Both the position numbers and the translations under genes were made by a program. Below are positions 1 to 8,948 of a DNA stretch of 16,115 nt, in pieces. Source of the stretch: Pseudomonadota bacterium (GTDB lineage: Bacteria; Pseudomonadota; Gammaproteobacteria; Burkholderiales; Burkholderiaceae_F). Below the pieces are notes generated by a model, which saw only the letters and a program-made list of their open reading frames with translations, made no database searches and had not been told where the DNA came from. The DNA lies in assembly GCA_023443095.1 (NCBI GenBank), contig JAEZVV010000182.1:1-16115 (forward strand), in the 5' to 3' direction. Every line of letters begins with the position of its first letter. Position 1 is the first letter of the stretch.

Positions 1-545
1 CCTGGCTGCAGGGCCAAGAGCCCGCGGCTTTCTCCTCGGCCACGCTGATCAACAACGCCGGCATCGTCGGCCGCGTCGGCCCGGTCGACGAAGACAGCGC
101 TGAATCGGTTGCCGCGGTGATGCGGGTCGACCTCGAGGCACCGATGCTGCTCACCCAGACCTTCCTGGCGCGGACCGCGACCTGGACCGGCCTGCGCCGC
201 GTCCTGAACGTGTCGTCGGGCGCGGGTCGGCGGGCGATTGCCGGCTGGGCCGCGTATTGCGCCGCCAAGGCCGGGCTCGACCAGTTCTCGCGCGTGGTCG
301 GCCTCGACGAGGCACGAAAACCGAACGGGGCGAAGATCGTCTCGCTCGCGCCGGGCGTGATCGACACCGGCATGCAGGAACACCTGCGTTCAGCGGACGC
401 CTCCGGCTTCCCCGACCTCGCCCGTTTTGTCGACCTGAAGAACTCCGGCCAGCTCACCTCGCCCGCGGACGCCGCGGCGCGCATGCTGGCCTTCCTTGCG
501 CGCGACGACTTCGGCTCCGAGCCGATCGCCGATGTGCGCGGCTGA
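1..545 (+). CDS. Short-chain dehydrogenase/reductase, C-terminal part (5' end outside window)
   Basis: The reading frame is open from the window edge (first full codon at position 3) to TGA at 543-545, so the N-terminal NAD(P)-binding glycine motif is missing. Visible short-chain dehydrogenase marks are NNAG (51-62), the NVSS strand with the catalytic serine (207-218), and the YxxxK pair in AYCAAK (Tyr codon 255-257, Lys codon 267-269), followed by a PGVIDTGM segment typical of NADPH-dependent members. The SSGAGR...GWAAYCAAKAGLD stretch resembles the YueD/benzil reductase and sepiapterin-reductase-like branch. The substrate cannot be told from sequence. Only 9 nt separate it from lysS, so the two are probably co-transcribed. 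Family assignment is secure; the specific reaction is a guess. Confidence 0.85.
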   Translation, partial: WLQGQEPAAFSSATLINNAGIVGRVGPVDEDSAESVAAVMRVDLEAPMLLTQTFLARTATWTGLRRVLNVSSGAGRRAIAGWAAYCAAKAGLDQFSRVVGLDEARKPNGAKIVSLAPGVIDTGMQEHLRSADASGFPDLARFVDLKNSGQLTSPADAAARMLAFLARDDFGSEPIADVRG

Positions 546-554
546 AAGACACCC

Positions 555-2078
555 ATGAACGAACCGACCCAGAAGACCCAGGCCGCTGCAGCGGCTCCCG
601 CCGTCGACGAGAACCAGATCATCGCCGAGCGCCGCGCCAAGCTCGCCAAGATCCGCGAAGCCGGCGTCGCCTTCCCCAACGATTTCAAGCGCAGCCACAA
701 GATGGGCGACCTGCGCGCCGAATACGAAAACGCCGACCAGGCGGCGCTCGAGGCGGCCGCTCCGGAAGTGGCTGTCGCCGGCCGCCTGATGTTGAAGCGC
801 GTGATGGGCAAGGCCAGCTTCGCCACCGTGCGCGACGGCTCGGGCCACATCCAGTATTTCGCCACCCCCGACGACCTCGGCGCCGAAGCCTACGACGAGT
901 TCAAGCGGCTCGACCTGGGCGACATCGTCGCCGCCAAGGGCGTCCTGTTCCGCACCAACCGCGGCGAGCTCTCGGTACGGCTGAAGGAACTCAAGCTGCT
1001 GACCAAGAGCCTGCGCCCCCTGCCCGACAAGTTCCACGGCCTGGCCGACCAGGAGCAGCGCTACCGCCAGCGCTACGTCGACCTGATGATGAACGAGGAC
1101 ACCCGCAAGACCTTCATCGCCCGCTCCAAGGCGATGACGGCAACGCGCGACTTCATGGTCAAGGAAGGCTTTCTTGAAGTCGAAACGCCGATGTTGCACC
1201 CGATTCCCGGCGGCGCCTCGGCCAAGCCCTTCGTCACTCACCACAACGCGCTGGACATGGACATGTACCTGCGCATCGCGCCCGAGCTCTACCTGAAGCG
1301 CCTGGTGGTGGGCGGTTTCGAACGCGTGTTCGAAGTCAACCGCAACTTCCGCAACGAGGGGGTGTCGGTCCGCCACAACCCCGAGTTCACGATGATGGAG
1401 TTCTACGCCGCGTACACCGAGTACCAGTGGCTGATGGACTTCACCGAGCGCCTGCTGCGCCATGTGGCGATCGTCGCCACCGGCAGCGCGGTGCTGAACT
1501 ACCAGGGCATGGAGATCGACCTGTCCAAGCCCTTCGCCCGCATGACCACGGTCGAGGCGATCAAGGCGCACGCCCCGCAGTACTCGGACGCACAGCTGGC
1601 GGACCGCGACTTCCTGCACGCCGAACTCGAGAAGTTCGGTTCGACCCACTCGAAGGAAGTCGGCATCGGCGCGCTGCACCTGGCGCTGTTCGAGGAAGTC
1701 GCTGAAAGCCGGCTGATCCAGCCGACCTACATCATCGATTATCCGGTCGAGGTCTCGCCGCTGGCGCGAGCCTCCGACGCCAACCCCGAGATCACCGAGC
1801 GCTTCGAACTCTTCATCGCCGGCCGCGAGACCGCCAACGGCTTCTCCGAGCTGAACGACGCCGAAGATCAGGCCGCGCGTTTTGCGGCGCAGGCCGCCGC
1901 CAAGGCCGCGGGCGACGAGGAAGCGATGTATTTCGACGCCGACTTCGTGCGCGCGCTCGAATACGGCCTGCCGCCCACCGGTGGCTGCGGCGTCGGCATG
2001 GACCGTTTCATCATGCTGCTGACCGATTCGCCCAGCATTCGCGACGTCTTGCTGTTCCCGCACATGCGGCCCGAGTAA
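555..2078 (+). CDS. lysS: Lysyl-tRNA synthetase, class II
   Basis: Charges tRNA-Lys with lysine in the cytoplasm, using ATP. At 507 aa it matches bacterial LysRS. An N-terminal helical extension and an OB-fold anticodon-binding domain (about residues 70-160) precede the class II catalytic core. Motif 1 is at GFLEVETPML (205-214), motif 2 at FEVNRNFRNEG through HNPEFTMMEFY (259-284), and motif 3 at GCGVGMDR (477-484), followed by the usual SIRDVLLFPHMRPE ending. The ATG at 555 lies 9 nt after the dehydrogenase stop and has only a weak purine stretch (GAAAG) upstream, so translational coupling is plausible. The common prfB neighbour is not directly upstream here. Function is certain. Confidence 0.98.
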   Translation: MNEPTQKTQAAAAAPAVDENQIIAERRAKLAKIREAGVAFPNDFKRSHKMGDLRAEYENADQAALEAAAPEVAVAGRLMLKRVMGKASFATVRDGSGHIQYFATPDDLGAEAYDEFKRLDLGDIVAAKGVLFRTNRGELSVRLKELKLLTKSLRPLPDKFHGLADQEQRYRQRYVDLMMNEDTRKTFIARSKAMTATRDFMVKEGFLEVETPMLHPIPGGASAKPFVTHHNALDMDMYLRIAPELYLKRLVVGGFERVFEVNRNFRNEGVSVRHNPEFTMMEFYAAYTEYQWLMDFTERLLRHVAIVATGSAVLNYQGMEIDLSKPFARMTTVEAIKAHAPQYSDAQLADRDFLHAELEKFGSTHSKEVGIGALHLALFEEVAESRLIQPTYIIDYPVEVSPLARASDANPEITERFELFIAGRETANGFSELNDAEDQAARFAAQAAAKAAGDEEAMYFDADFVRALEYGLPPTGGCGVGMDRFIMLLTDSPSIRDVLLFPHMRPE

Positions 2079-2089
2079 GCCGGCCCGCG

Positions 2090-2929
2090 ATGGCGCCCCC
2101 CTCCATCGCGAAACACCGCCTGCAGCCGCTCATCCAGCGTCTGCAGGCGCGAGCCTTGTCTGCGCGCCCGGCCGATCGGCTGGGCGTTTTTATGGGCGGC
2201 GCCCGGGTCGGCCTGGCGACGCGCGACGTAGCCCGGTTTCTCGCCGACCGCTACCCGCGCTTCCGCATCGATGCCAACTCCCTGGTGCTCGACGACGCCG
2301 ACCTCGACCGCGACACGCGCACCGACTTGCTCGCCCACGCCGCCGCGGCGCTGCGCTCGGCGGGCTTGACTTTCGCCTGGCGCGACGAAGCGCTCGAGAT
2401 CCGCGCCAGCTGCAACACGCCGGTGCTGGCGACGATCGAACGCGCGGTCTGCCGCACGCTCGGCATCACGACCCTCGCCGTACACATGAATGCGCTGGCG
2501 ACCGACGGCCGCTTGTTCGTGGCGCAGCGATCGGCCACCAAGAAGATCGACCCCGGCCTGTGGGACAACCTGGTCGGCGGCATGGTGCCTGCTGGCGAGT
2601 CGGCCGAGGCCGCTCTGGCACGCGAGGCATGGGAGGAGGCCGGCCTGCGGCCCGGCGACTTCCGCGCCACCCGTGGCCGCCGCTTCCTGGTCGACCGCCC
2701 AGTACCGGAGGGTTGGATGAGCGAAATGATCCAGGTCTTCGATGGCGAGATCGGGCCAGCGGTGGCCCCGTCCAACCAGGACGGCGAAGTCGGCGCGATC
2801 GAGCGGCGCGAACTGTACGAGGTGCTGGCCGGGATCGAGGCTGGCGACTTCACGCTCGAAGCCTCGCTCGCCACGCTCGACCTGCTGGCGCGCCGCGCCG
2901 GCCTGCCCGCTGATTCTTTCTTCCGATGA
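2090..2929 (+). CDS. Nudix hydrolase with DUF4743-type N-terminal domain
   Basis: 279 aa. The C-terminal half carries a perfect Nudix box (G-x5-E-x7-REUxEExGU) at residues 164-186, containing REAWEEAGL, which coordinates the divalent metal for hydrolysis of a nucleoside-diphosphate-linked substrate. The N-terminal ~120 residues look like the DUF4743 domain, also found in the Nudix part of yeast Tnr3. Relatives of that type have been reported to hydrolyse damaged (oxo/oxy) thiamin diphosphates, so a housecleaning role in thiamin metabolism is a reasonable but unproven guess. The ATG at 2090 is 11 nt after lysS and has no clear Shine-Dalgarno sequence. The stop overlaps the sbtA-like start by 4 nt (ATGA), which indicates coupled translation. 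Confidence 0.88.
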   Translation: MAPPSIAKHRLQPLIQRLQARALSARPADRLGVFMGGARVGLATRDVARFLADRYPRFRIDANSLVLDDADLDRDTRTDLLAHAAAALRSAGLTFAWRDEALEIRASCNTPVLATIERAVCRTLGITTLAVHMNALATDGRLFVAQRSATKKIDPGLWDNLVGGMVPAGESAEAALAREAWEEAGLRPGDFRATRGRRFLVDRPVPEGWMSEMIQVFDGEIGPAVAPSNQDGEVGAIERRELYEVLAGIEAGDFTLEASLATLDLLARRAGLPADSFFR

Positions 2930-3885
2930 GCTTCGATCCCGTCGTTCTGTTTTTCCTGCTGGGCGCCGGCGCCAAACTCGCCAAAAGTGATCTGCGCCTG
3001 CCCGACTCGCTCTACGAGACGCTGTCGATCTACCTGCTGCTGGCGATCGGGCTCAAGGGCGGGGTCGAACTCGCCAAGCAGCCGGTGATGACCCTGCTGC
3101 CGCAGGCGGCCACGGCGATTGCCCTGTCGGCGCTGATCCCTTTCATCGCCTACCCGGTGCTGCGCAAGTTCGGCCGCATGAACGTCGCCGACGGCGCGTC
3201 GATCGCCGCTCACTACGGCTCGGTCTCGGTGGTGACCTTTGCCGTGGCCCAGAGCTACCTGGCCGGCCAGGGCGTGAGCGCCGAGAGCTACATGCCGCTG
3301 CTGCTCGCCCTGATGGAAGCGCCCGGCATCATCGCCGGCATCTTCATCGCCCGGCTCGCGCTGGCGCGCGCCCCCGGAGCCACGACCCAACCGCAGGGCT
3401 GGGGTCAGCTCGCGCACGAAGTCCTGTTCGGCAAAAGCGTCCTGCTGCTCGCGGGCGGCATCATCATCGGCGCGATCGCCGGGCCGCAGGGCCTGGCACC
3501 GATCGAGCCGGTGTTTTTCGGTCTATTCAAAGGTCTGCTCGCGCTTTTCCTGCTGGAGATGGGCCTGGTGGCCGGCAGCCGGCTGGGCGACCTGCGCCGG
3601 GCCGGCCCCTTCCTGCTGGTCTTCGGCATCGCCGGCCCGCTGGTGTTTGCGCTGCTGGGCGCGGTGGCCGGCCGGCTGGCAGGTCTGAGCCTGGGCGGCA
3701 TGGCCTTGCTCGCGACGCTGGCTGCCAGCGCCAGTTACATCGCCGCGCCGACAGCCATGCGGATCGCCCTGCCTGCGGCCAACCCGGCGCTGTCGATCGG
3801 GGCTGCGCTGGGCATCACCTTCCCGTTCAACATCACTCTCGGCGTCCCGCTCTACCTGGGTCTGGCCCGAGCCATCGGAGGCTGA
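2926..3885 (+). CDS. sbtA: SbtA-family sodium-dependent bicarbonate permease
   Basis: 319 aa and strongly hydrophobic, with roughly ten membrane segments in two related halves. Two family signatures stand out: HYGSVSVVTF at residues 96-105, and ASASYIAAPTAMR (267-279) followed by ITFPFNIT (297-304). In cyanobacterial SbtA the equivalent serine-rich segments sit at the half-helix ends that bind Na+ and bicarbonate. The cytoplasmic linker between the halves (about 143-170) is short compared with the cyanobacterial protein. The expected role is Na+-coupled bicarbonate uptake across the inner membrane. The start overlaps the Nudix stop (ATGA). The next gene is the PII-like SbtB partner, which supports the assignment. 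Transport of another small anion by this proteobacterial branch cannot be excluded. Confidence 0.85.
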   Translation: MSFDPVVLFFLLGAGAKLAKSDLRLPDSLYETLSIYLLLAIGLKGGVELAKQPVMTLLPQAATAIALSALIPFIAYPVLRKFGRMNVADGASIAAHYGSVSVVTFAVAQSYLAGQGVSAESYMPLLLALMEAPGIIAGIFIARLALARAPGATTQPQGWGQLAHEVLFGKSVLLLAGGIIIGAIAGPQGLAPIEPVFFGLFKGLLALFLLEMGLVAGSRLGDLRRAGPFLLVFGIAGPLVFALLGAVAGRLAGLSLGGMALLATLAASASYIAAPTAMRIALPAANPALSIGAALGITFPFNITLGVPLYLGLARAIGG

Positions 3886-3887
3886 GG

Positions 3888-4190
3888 ATGCAGGTCCACG
3901 CCAAGCAGCTGCTTGTCATCGTCACCGAAGCGGCGCTCGAGAAGCTCCTGGTTAAGGACGCCCGCTCGCTCGGCGCTCAGGGCTGGACCATCGTCGATGC
4001 CCGCGGCGGCGGCGGCGGCGGCGAGCGCGAAGCGATCTGGGAAGCCGATCGCTCGATCGAGATGAAGGTGATCTGCGATTCCACCGTTGCCAAGCGCCTG
4101 GCCGAACATGTGCTCGCCACCTACGCTCCGCACTACGCGGTTACGCTGTGGGTGTCCGAGGTCGGCGTGTTCCGGCCCGAAAAATTCTAG
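3888..4190 (+). CDS. sbtB: PII-like signalling protein of the SbtB type
   Basis: 100 aa with the ferredoxin-like pattern of a trimeric PII protein: KQLLVIVTEAALEKLL, then GWTIVDARG leading into the T-loop, then SIEMKVICD and a C-terminal WVSEVGVFRPEKF. SbtB binds adenine nucleotides (cAMP, AMP, ATP, ADP; c-di-AMP in cyanobacteria) and gates its cognate SbtA from the cytoplasmic face. The position 2 nt after sbtA fits that pairing. A good Shine-Dalgarno GGAGG (3877-3881) sits 6 nt before the ATG. Oddities: the T-loop contains six consecutive glycines (residues 40-45) encoded by a pure GGC run, and the protein ends without the C-terminal redox loop with paired cysteines (CGPxGC) of cyanobacterial SbtB. 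It is therefore a reduced form. The ligand is not predictable here. Confidence 0.82.
   Translation: MQVHAKQLLVIVTEAALEKLLVKDARSLGAQGWTIVDARGGGGGGEREAIWEADRSIEMKVICDSTVAKRLAEHVLATYAPHYAVTLWVSEVGVFRPEKF
4005..4022 (+). repeat. (GGC)6 trinucleotide run in the sbtB T-loop
   Basis: Six uninterrupted GGC triplets, in frame, encode Gly40-Gly45 of the SbtB-like protein. Gain or loss of a unit would lengthen or shorten the T-loop without a frameshift. Confidence 0.9.
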
Positions 4191-4313
4191 GCTTTCACCC
4201 GCCCTGTCCCTGACGGCGATCAAATCCGCGTAAACCCAAGGAAACGGCAAGCCGCCACACTGCAACGACCTTAACGGTGCGCCGGGCGCCACGAGAGCGC
4301 CGCCGCAGAATGG
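4191..4313. other. Intergenic gap between sbtB and the channel gene
   Basis: 123 nt without a credible gene. I see no convincing sigma-70 promoter or U-tract terminator. The only structure is a small inverted repeat, GGCGC at 4285-4289 with GCGCC at 4297-4301, about 12 nt upstream of the channel ATG. It could weakly mask the start region. Confidence 0.4.
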
Positions 4314-5852
4314 ATGCTGGCTGTGGAAGATTTTACGAATCGGGTCCTGGGTTTTTTCTGGCTGCCGGAAGCGAAATACGTGTTGATCACGTTCGCCATC
4401 CTGGCGCTCGTGTTGCTGCGGCAGCTGCCGGGTTCGCGCGGGCAGGTCCGCAATGCGGCCGTCTTGTTTGTTTCCTGCGTGGCCGGCCAGTTCGTCGCCT
4501 CGGTGCTCGAAGCCATGGAGTATTCGCGCCTGGCGGTATGGATCCACGAGGCCTTCGTCGTCGGTGCCGGTTTTGCCCTGCTGCGGCTGATCGGGCTCTT
4601 CGTCTTTCGCGTGATCCTGCCGCGGCTGGGTGTGCACGTCGTCACGATCGCCGAGGACATCGCGCTTTTCATCGCCTACGCGGTGTTCGTGCTCGCCCGG
4701 CTGCATTTTCTCGGACTCGACCCCTCCAGCCTGCTGACCACCTCGGCGGTCCTGACTGCGGTGCTTGCGTTTGCGATGCAGGACACTTTAGGCAACGTTC
4801 TCGCCGGCGTCGCCCTGCACCTCGACGACTCGCTGCAGACCGGCGACTGGATCCGGGTCGACGAAGTCACCGGCCGGGTGCTCGAGATTCGGTGGCGGCA
4901 CACCAGCCTGTGGACTCGCAACGGCGAGATCGTCGTCATACCCAACAGCCAGCTGATGAAGGGCCGCTTCACCATCGTCGGCCGCGAGCATCGCCCCGAC
5001 TGGTTATGGCGGCGCTGGATCTGGTTCAACGTCACCCACGCCAACCCGCCGACCCGGGTGATCGACAAGGTCGAGCGGGCGCTGCGGCTGGCCAACATCG
5101 CCAACGTCGCCCGCGACCCGCAACCGAGCTGCGTGTTGATGGACTTCGGCCCTGGTTATTCGCGCTACGCGCTGCGCTACTGGATGCTCGATCCGCAACC
5201 CGATGATCCGACCGATTCGGCGGTGCGGGTCCACCTCTACGCCGCGCTTCAGCGCGCGGGGATCGAACTGGCCGTGCCCGAGCAGGCCCTGCACTTGATG
5301 GAGGAAGGCCAGGCGCAGCAGGAGTCGGCCCGCCGGCGCCAGATCGAGCGCCGCGTGGCCGACCTGCGCAAAGTCGAGCTCTTCGCCAGTTTCAGGGACG
5401 AGGAACTCTGGACGATCAGCGAACGCATGGTTTACGCCGCCTTCCCGCGCGGCGCGGTGATCTTCACCCAGGGCAAGGCCGCCCGTTCGCTCTACCTGAT
5501 GGTCAAGGGCGAAGCCGAAGTGCTGATCGACGTGCCCGGCCACCCGCGTCAGCATCTGCGCACGGTGCAGGCAGGCAAGGTCTTCGGCGTACGCGGCGTG
5601 ATGACGGGTGAACCGCGGCGCGACACTGTGGTCGCCATCACCGACGTGGTCTGCTACCGCCTCGACCAGGCGACCCTGCAGGAAATCATCCGCTCGCGCC
5701 CGGAGATTGCCGAGGAGATCGCCGAAATCCTTGCCACGCTTGAGGCCGAACTCGACCATTTCTCGCGCCGTTTCACCGACGCGACCAACGAGCCGCCCTC
5801 GCCTCCCAAGGCCGGCATGCTCGACAAGATCCGCAGCTTCCTCAACCTCTGA
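4314..5852 (+). CDS. MscS-family channel with C-terminal cyclic-nucleotide-binding-like domain
   Basis: 512 aa inner-membrane protein. Hydrophobic segments lie at about residues 21-38, 47-66, 73-103 and 113-135. The MscS pore helix and vestibule follow at about 140-225 (AVLAFAMQDTLGNVLAGVAL, then GDWI, IRWRHTSLW, IVVIPNSQLMKG). The alpha/beta vestibule extends to about 325, then a charged helix leads to a CNBD fold at about 355-475. This is the layout of the bCNG subgroup of MscS channels. The nucleotide phosphate-binding cassette, 424-439, reads FGVRGVMTGEPRRDTV. The usual Glu after FG is Val426 and the usual Ala before TV is Asp437, while Arg435 is kept, so binding may be lost or altered. 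The ATG at 4314 has no strong Shine-Dalgarno; a GTG at 4323 is an alternative. It lies just downstream of sbtAB but is separated by 123 nt. Confidence 0.88.
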   Translation: MLAVEDFTNRVLGFFWLPEAKYVLITFAILALVLLRQLPGSRGQVRNAAVLFVSCVAGQFVASVLEAMEYSRLAVWIHEAFVVGAGFALLRLIGLFVFRVILPRLGVHVVTIAEDIALFIAYAVFVLARLHFLGLDPSSLLTTSAVLTAVLAFAMQDTLGNVLAGVALHLDDSLQTGDWIRVDEVTGRVLEIRWRHTSLWTRNGEIVVIPNSQLMKGRFTIVGREHRPDWLWRRWIWFNVTHANPPTRVIDKVERALRLANIANVARDPQPSCVLMDFGPGYSRYALRYWMLDPQPDDPTDSAVRVHLYAALQRAGIELAVPEQALHLMEEGQAQQESARRRQIERRVADLRKVELFASFRDEELWTISERMVYAAFPRGAVIFTQGKAARSLYLMVKGEAEVLIDVPGHPRQHLRTVQAGKVFGVRGVMTGEPRRDTVVAITDVVCYRLDQATLQEIIRSRPEIAEEIAEILATLEAELDHFSRRFTDATNEPPSPPKAGMLDKIRSFLNL

Positions 5853-5883
5853 GCACTTCCGGCCGAGGCCGCGCGACTGAGAC

Positions 5884-5915
5884 GATCGACAGGCGCTTAA
5901 CGCGCCTCGTCGATC
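5884..5915 (-). terminator. Hairpin spanning the iscX stop codon
   Basis: Inverted repeat with GATCGAC (5884-5890) pairing with GTCGATC (5909-5915), and GGCGC (5892-5896) with GCGCC (5902-5906), around a 5-nt loop that holds the iscX stop. There is no U-run on either strand. It sits between convergent transcription units and may end or protect both 3' ends; its action as a terminator is inferred. Confidence 0.4.
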
Positions 5916-6091
5916 CAGGCCATCTGGATCGCTTCGAGGATCTTCTCGTTCGAGCGCTGCGGATCGTCGGAGAAGCCGGACAACTCGGTCACCCAGCGAT
6001 GCAGATCGGTGAATCGCACGAGCTGCGGATCGACATCGCCGTGTTTTTCGCTGAGCGCAATGGCGATGTCCATGGTGTCGGTCCACTTCAT
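5897..6091 (-). CDS. iscX: IscX, Fe-S assembly accessory protein
   Basis: 64 aa acidic protein starting MKWTDTMDIAIALSEKHGDVDP with the conserved RFTDLHRWV core and a WIDEAR end, characteristic of IscX (YfhJ). It binds IscS and iron and is thought to tune the rate of cluster assembly or act as an iron donor. Length matches the family (about 66 aa). The ATG lies 9 nt after the fdx stop, with GAGG about 8 nt upstream. It is the last gene of the isc operon, as in E. coli. Its stop codon sits in the loop of a hairpin. Confidence 0.95.
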   Translation of the reverse strand: MKWTDTMDIAIALSEKHGDVDPQLVRFTDLHRWVTELSGFSDDPQRSNEKILEAIQMAWIDEAR

Positions 6092-6100
6092 GGCGGCCTC

Positions 6101-6439
6101 TCAGTGGTTTTCTTTGGCGTGGTTGATCGTGTATTTGGGGATCTCGATCACGAGATCCTCGTCGGCGACCTTGGCCTGGCAAGACAGGCGGGAGGTGGGC
6201 GCGAGGCCCCAGGCCTTGTCGAGCAGGTCTTCTTCGTCGTCTTCGGCGGGCTCGAGCGAATCGAAGCCCTCGCGCACGATGCAGTGGCAGGTGGTGCAGG
6301 CGCAGGAAAGCTCGCAGGCGTGTTCAATCTCGACTCCATTGTCGAGCAGGGCACGCGCCAGCGTGGTGCCGGGAGCGGCTTCGATTTCGGCGCCTTGCGG
6401 ACAGAGCGCTTCGTGCGGCAGGACAGTGATCTTGGTCAT
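6101..6439 (-). CDS. fdx: ISC-type [2Fe-2S] ferredoxin
   Basis: 112 aa adrenodoxin-type ferredoxin of the ISC system, which supplies electrons for cluster formation on IscU. The [2Fe-2S] ligands are Cys42, Cys48, Cys51 and Cys87, in ACELSCACTTCHC and RLSCQA, at the same numbering as the E. coli protein. Cys46 is also conserved. The protein ends EIPKYTINHAKENH, close to the E. coli tail. The start lies 2 nt after the hscA stop. There is no clear Shine-Dalgarno, which suggests translational coupling to hscA. Confidence 0.97.
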   Translation of the reverse strand: MTKITVLPHEALCPQGAEIEAAPGTTLARALLDNGVEIEHACELSCACTTCHCIVREGFDSLEPAEDDEEDLLDKAWGLAPTSRLSCQAKVADEDLVIEIPKYTINHAKENH

Positions 6440-6441
6440 GG

Positions 6442-8313
<1,872 letters not shown>

Positions 8314-8320
8314 GTCGTCC

Positions 8321-8854
8321 TCAGGAGTTGTCAGTGACGGCTGCGAGTTCCGCGCCGAACTTGTCGATGAACATCAGTTGGCGCACCAGGCCGGTGGCCG
8401 CCGCCAGATCGCCATTCTGATCGAGCGCGGTCTCAAGTGCATCCAGAGCGGTCTGGCGCACGGCCTGCACTTCGTCGATCAGGGCGCCGACGGCCGCGCT
8501 GTCGCCGCCGCGACGGACGTCTTCCAAAGCTTCGCGCCATTCCATTTGCTGCATCAGGAACGCGGCCGGCATGGCGGTATTGGAATCAGCCTCGATTTTC
8601 GCACCGCGGCGCTCGCACAAATAGGCGGCACGGCGCAGTGGATCGCGCAGGATCTGGTAGGCCTCGTTGGCGCGCGCCGCCCATTGCATGGCCACTCGGC
8701 GCTCGGGCGCCGAGGCAGTGGCGTAACGGTCGGGGTGAACGCGCGACTGCAGGTCGCGGAAAGCGAGTTCGAGCGCGGCTTCGTCGACGCGGAATCGGGG
8801 TACGAGGCCAAAAAGCGCGAAATGGTCAAGCGGATCAGCGGAGCTGGCAGGCAC
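8321..8854 (-). CDS. hscB: HscB, J-domain co-chaperone of HscA
   Basis: 177 aa. The N-terminal J-domain carries DHFALFGL and the HPD motif at residues 40-42 (VHPDRY), which stimulates HscA ATPase. The C-terminal three-helix part (about 95-177, with AAFLMQQMEWREALEDV) binds IscU. This matches HscB of about 171 aa. The start codon is GTG; no in-frame ATG fits better, since the conserved DHFALFGL begins only at residue 10. Upstream of GTG I see no Shine-Dalgarno sequence. Instead two GC hairpins fill the gap to iscA, ending 21 nt before the start. Identity is certain; the start is likely. Confidence 0.95.
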   Translation of the reverse strand: MPASSADPLDHFALFGLVPRFRVDEAALELAFRDLQSRVHPDRYATASAPERRVAMQWAARANEAYQILRDPLRRAAYLCERRGAKIEADSNTAMPAAFLMQQMEWREALEDVRRGGDSAAVGALIDEVQAVRQTALDALETALDQNGDLAAATGLVRQLMFIDKFGAELAAVTDNS

Positions 8855-8875
8855 GGTGCGACGGCGAAAGGTAGG

Positions 8876-8903
8876 CGGGCGCTGCAGAAGCCGGCAGCGC
8901 CCG
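8876..8903 (-). promoter_or_regulatory. GC-rich 10-bp hairpin upstream of hscB
   Basis: Perfect inverted repeat: CGGGCGCTGC (8876-8885) pairs with GCAGCGCCCG (8894-8903) around an 8-nt loop. It is transcribed within the isc mRNA, 21 nt ahead of the hscB GTG. No U-run follows, so simple intrinsic termination is unlikely. mRNA processing, stability or partial attenuation is inferred. Confidence 0.6.
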
Positions 8904-8907
8904 GTAG

Positions 8908-8939
8908 CGACGCGGTCGCTTGCAGGCGAGACCGCGTCG
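8908..8939 (-). promoter_or_regulatory. GC-rich 10-bp hairpin downstream of iscA
   Basis: Perfect inverted repeat: CGACGCGGTC (8908-8917) pairs with GACCGCGTCG (8930-8939) around a 12-nt loop. It lies 9 nt after the iscA stop and only 4 nt from the next hairpin. Together they split the isc mRNA into an iscRSUA part and an hscBA-fdx-iscX part. Confidence 0.6.
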
Positions 8940-8948
8940 GAGGAAGGC

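Noticed and set aside
390..2063. Long open frame opposite lysS (557 codons)
   Set aside because: It mirrors lysS codon structure, has low-complexity composition rich in Gly, Ala, Val and Arg, and no recognisable domain; a typical GC-rich antisense shadow.
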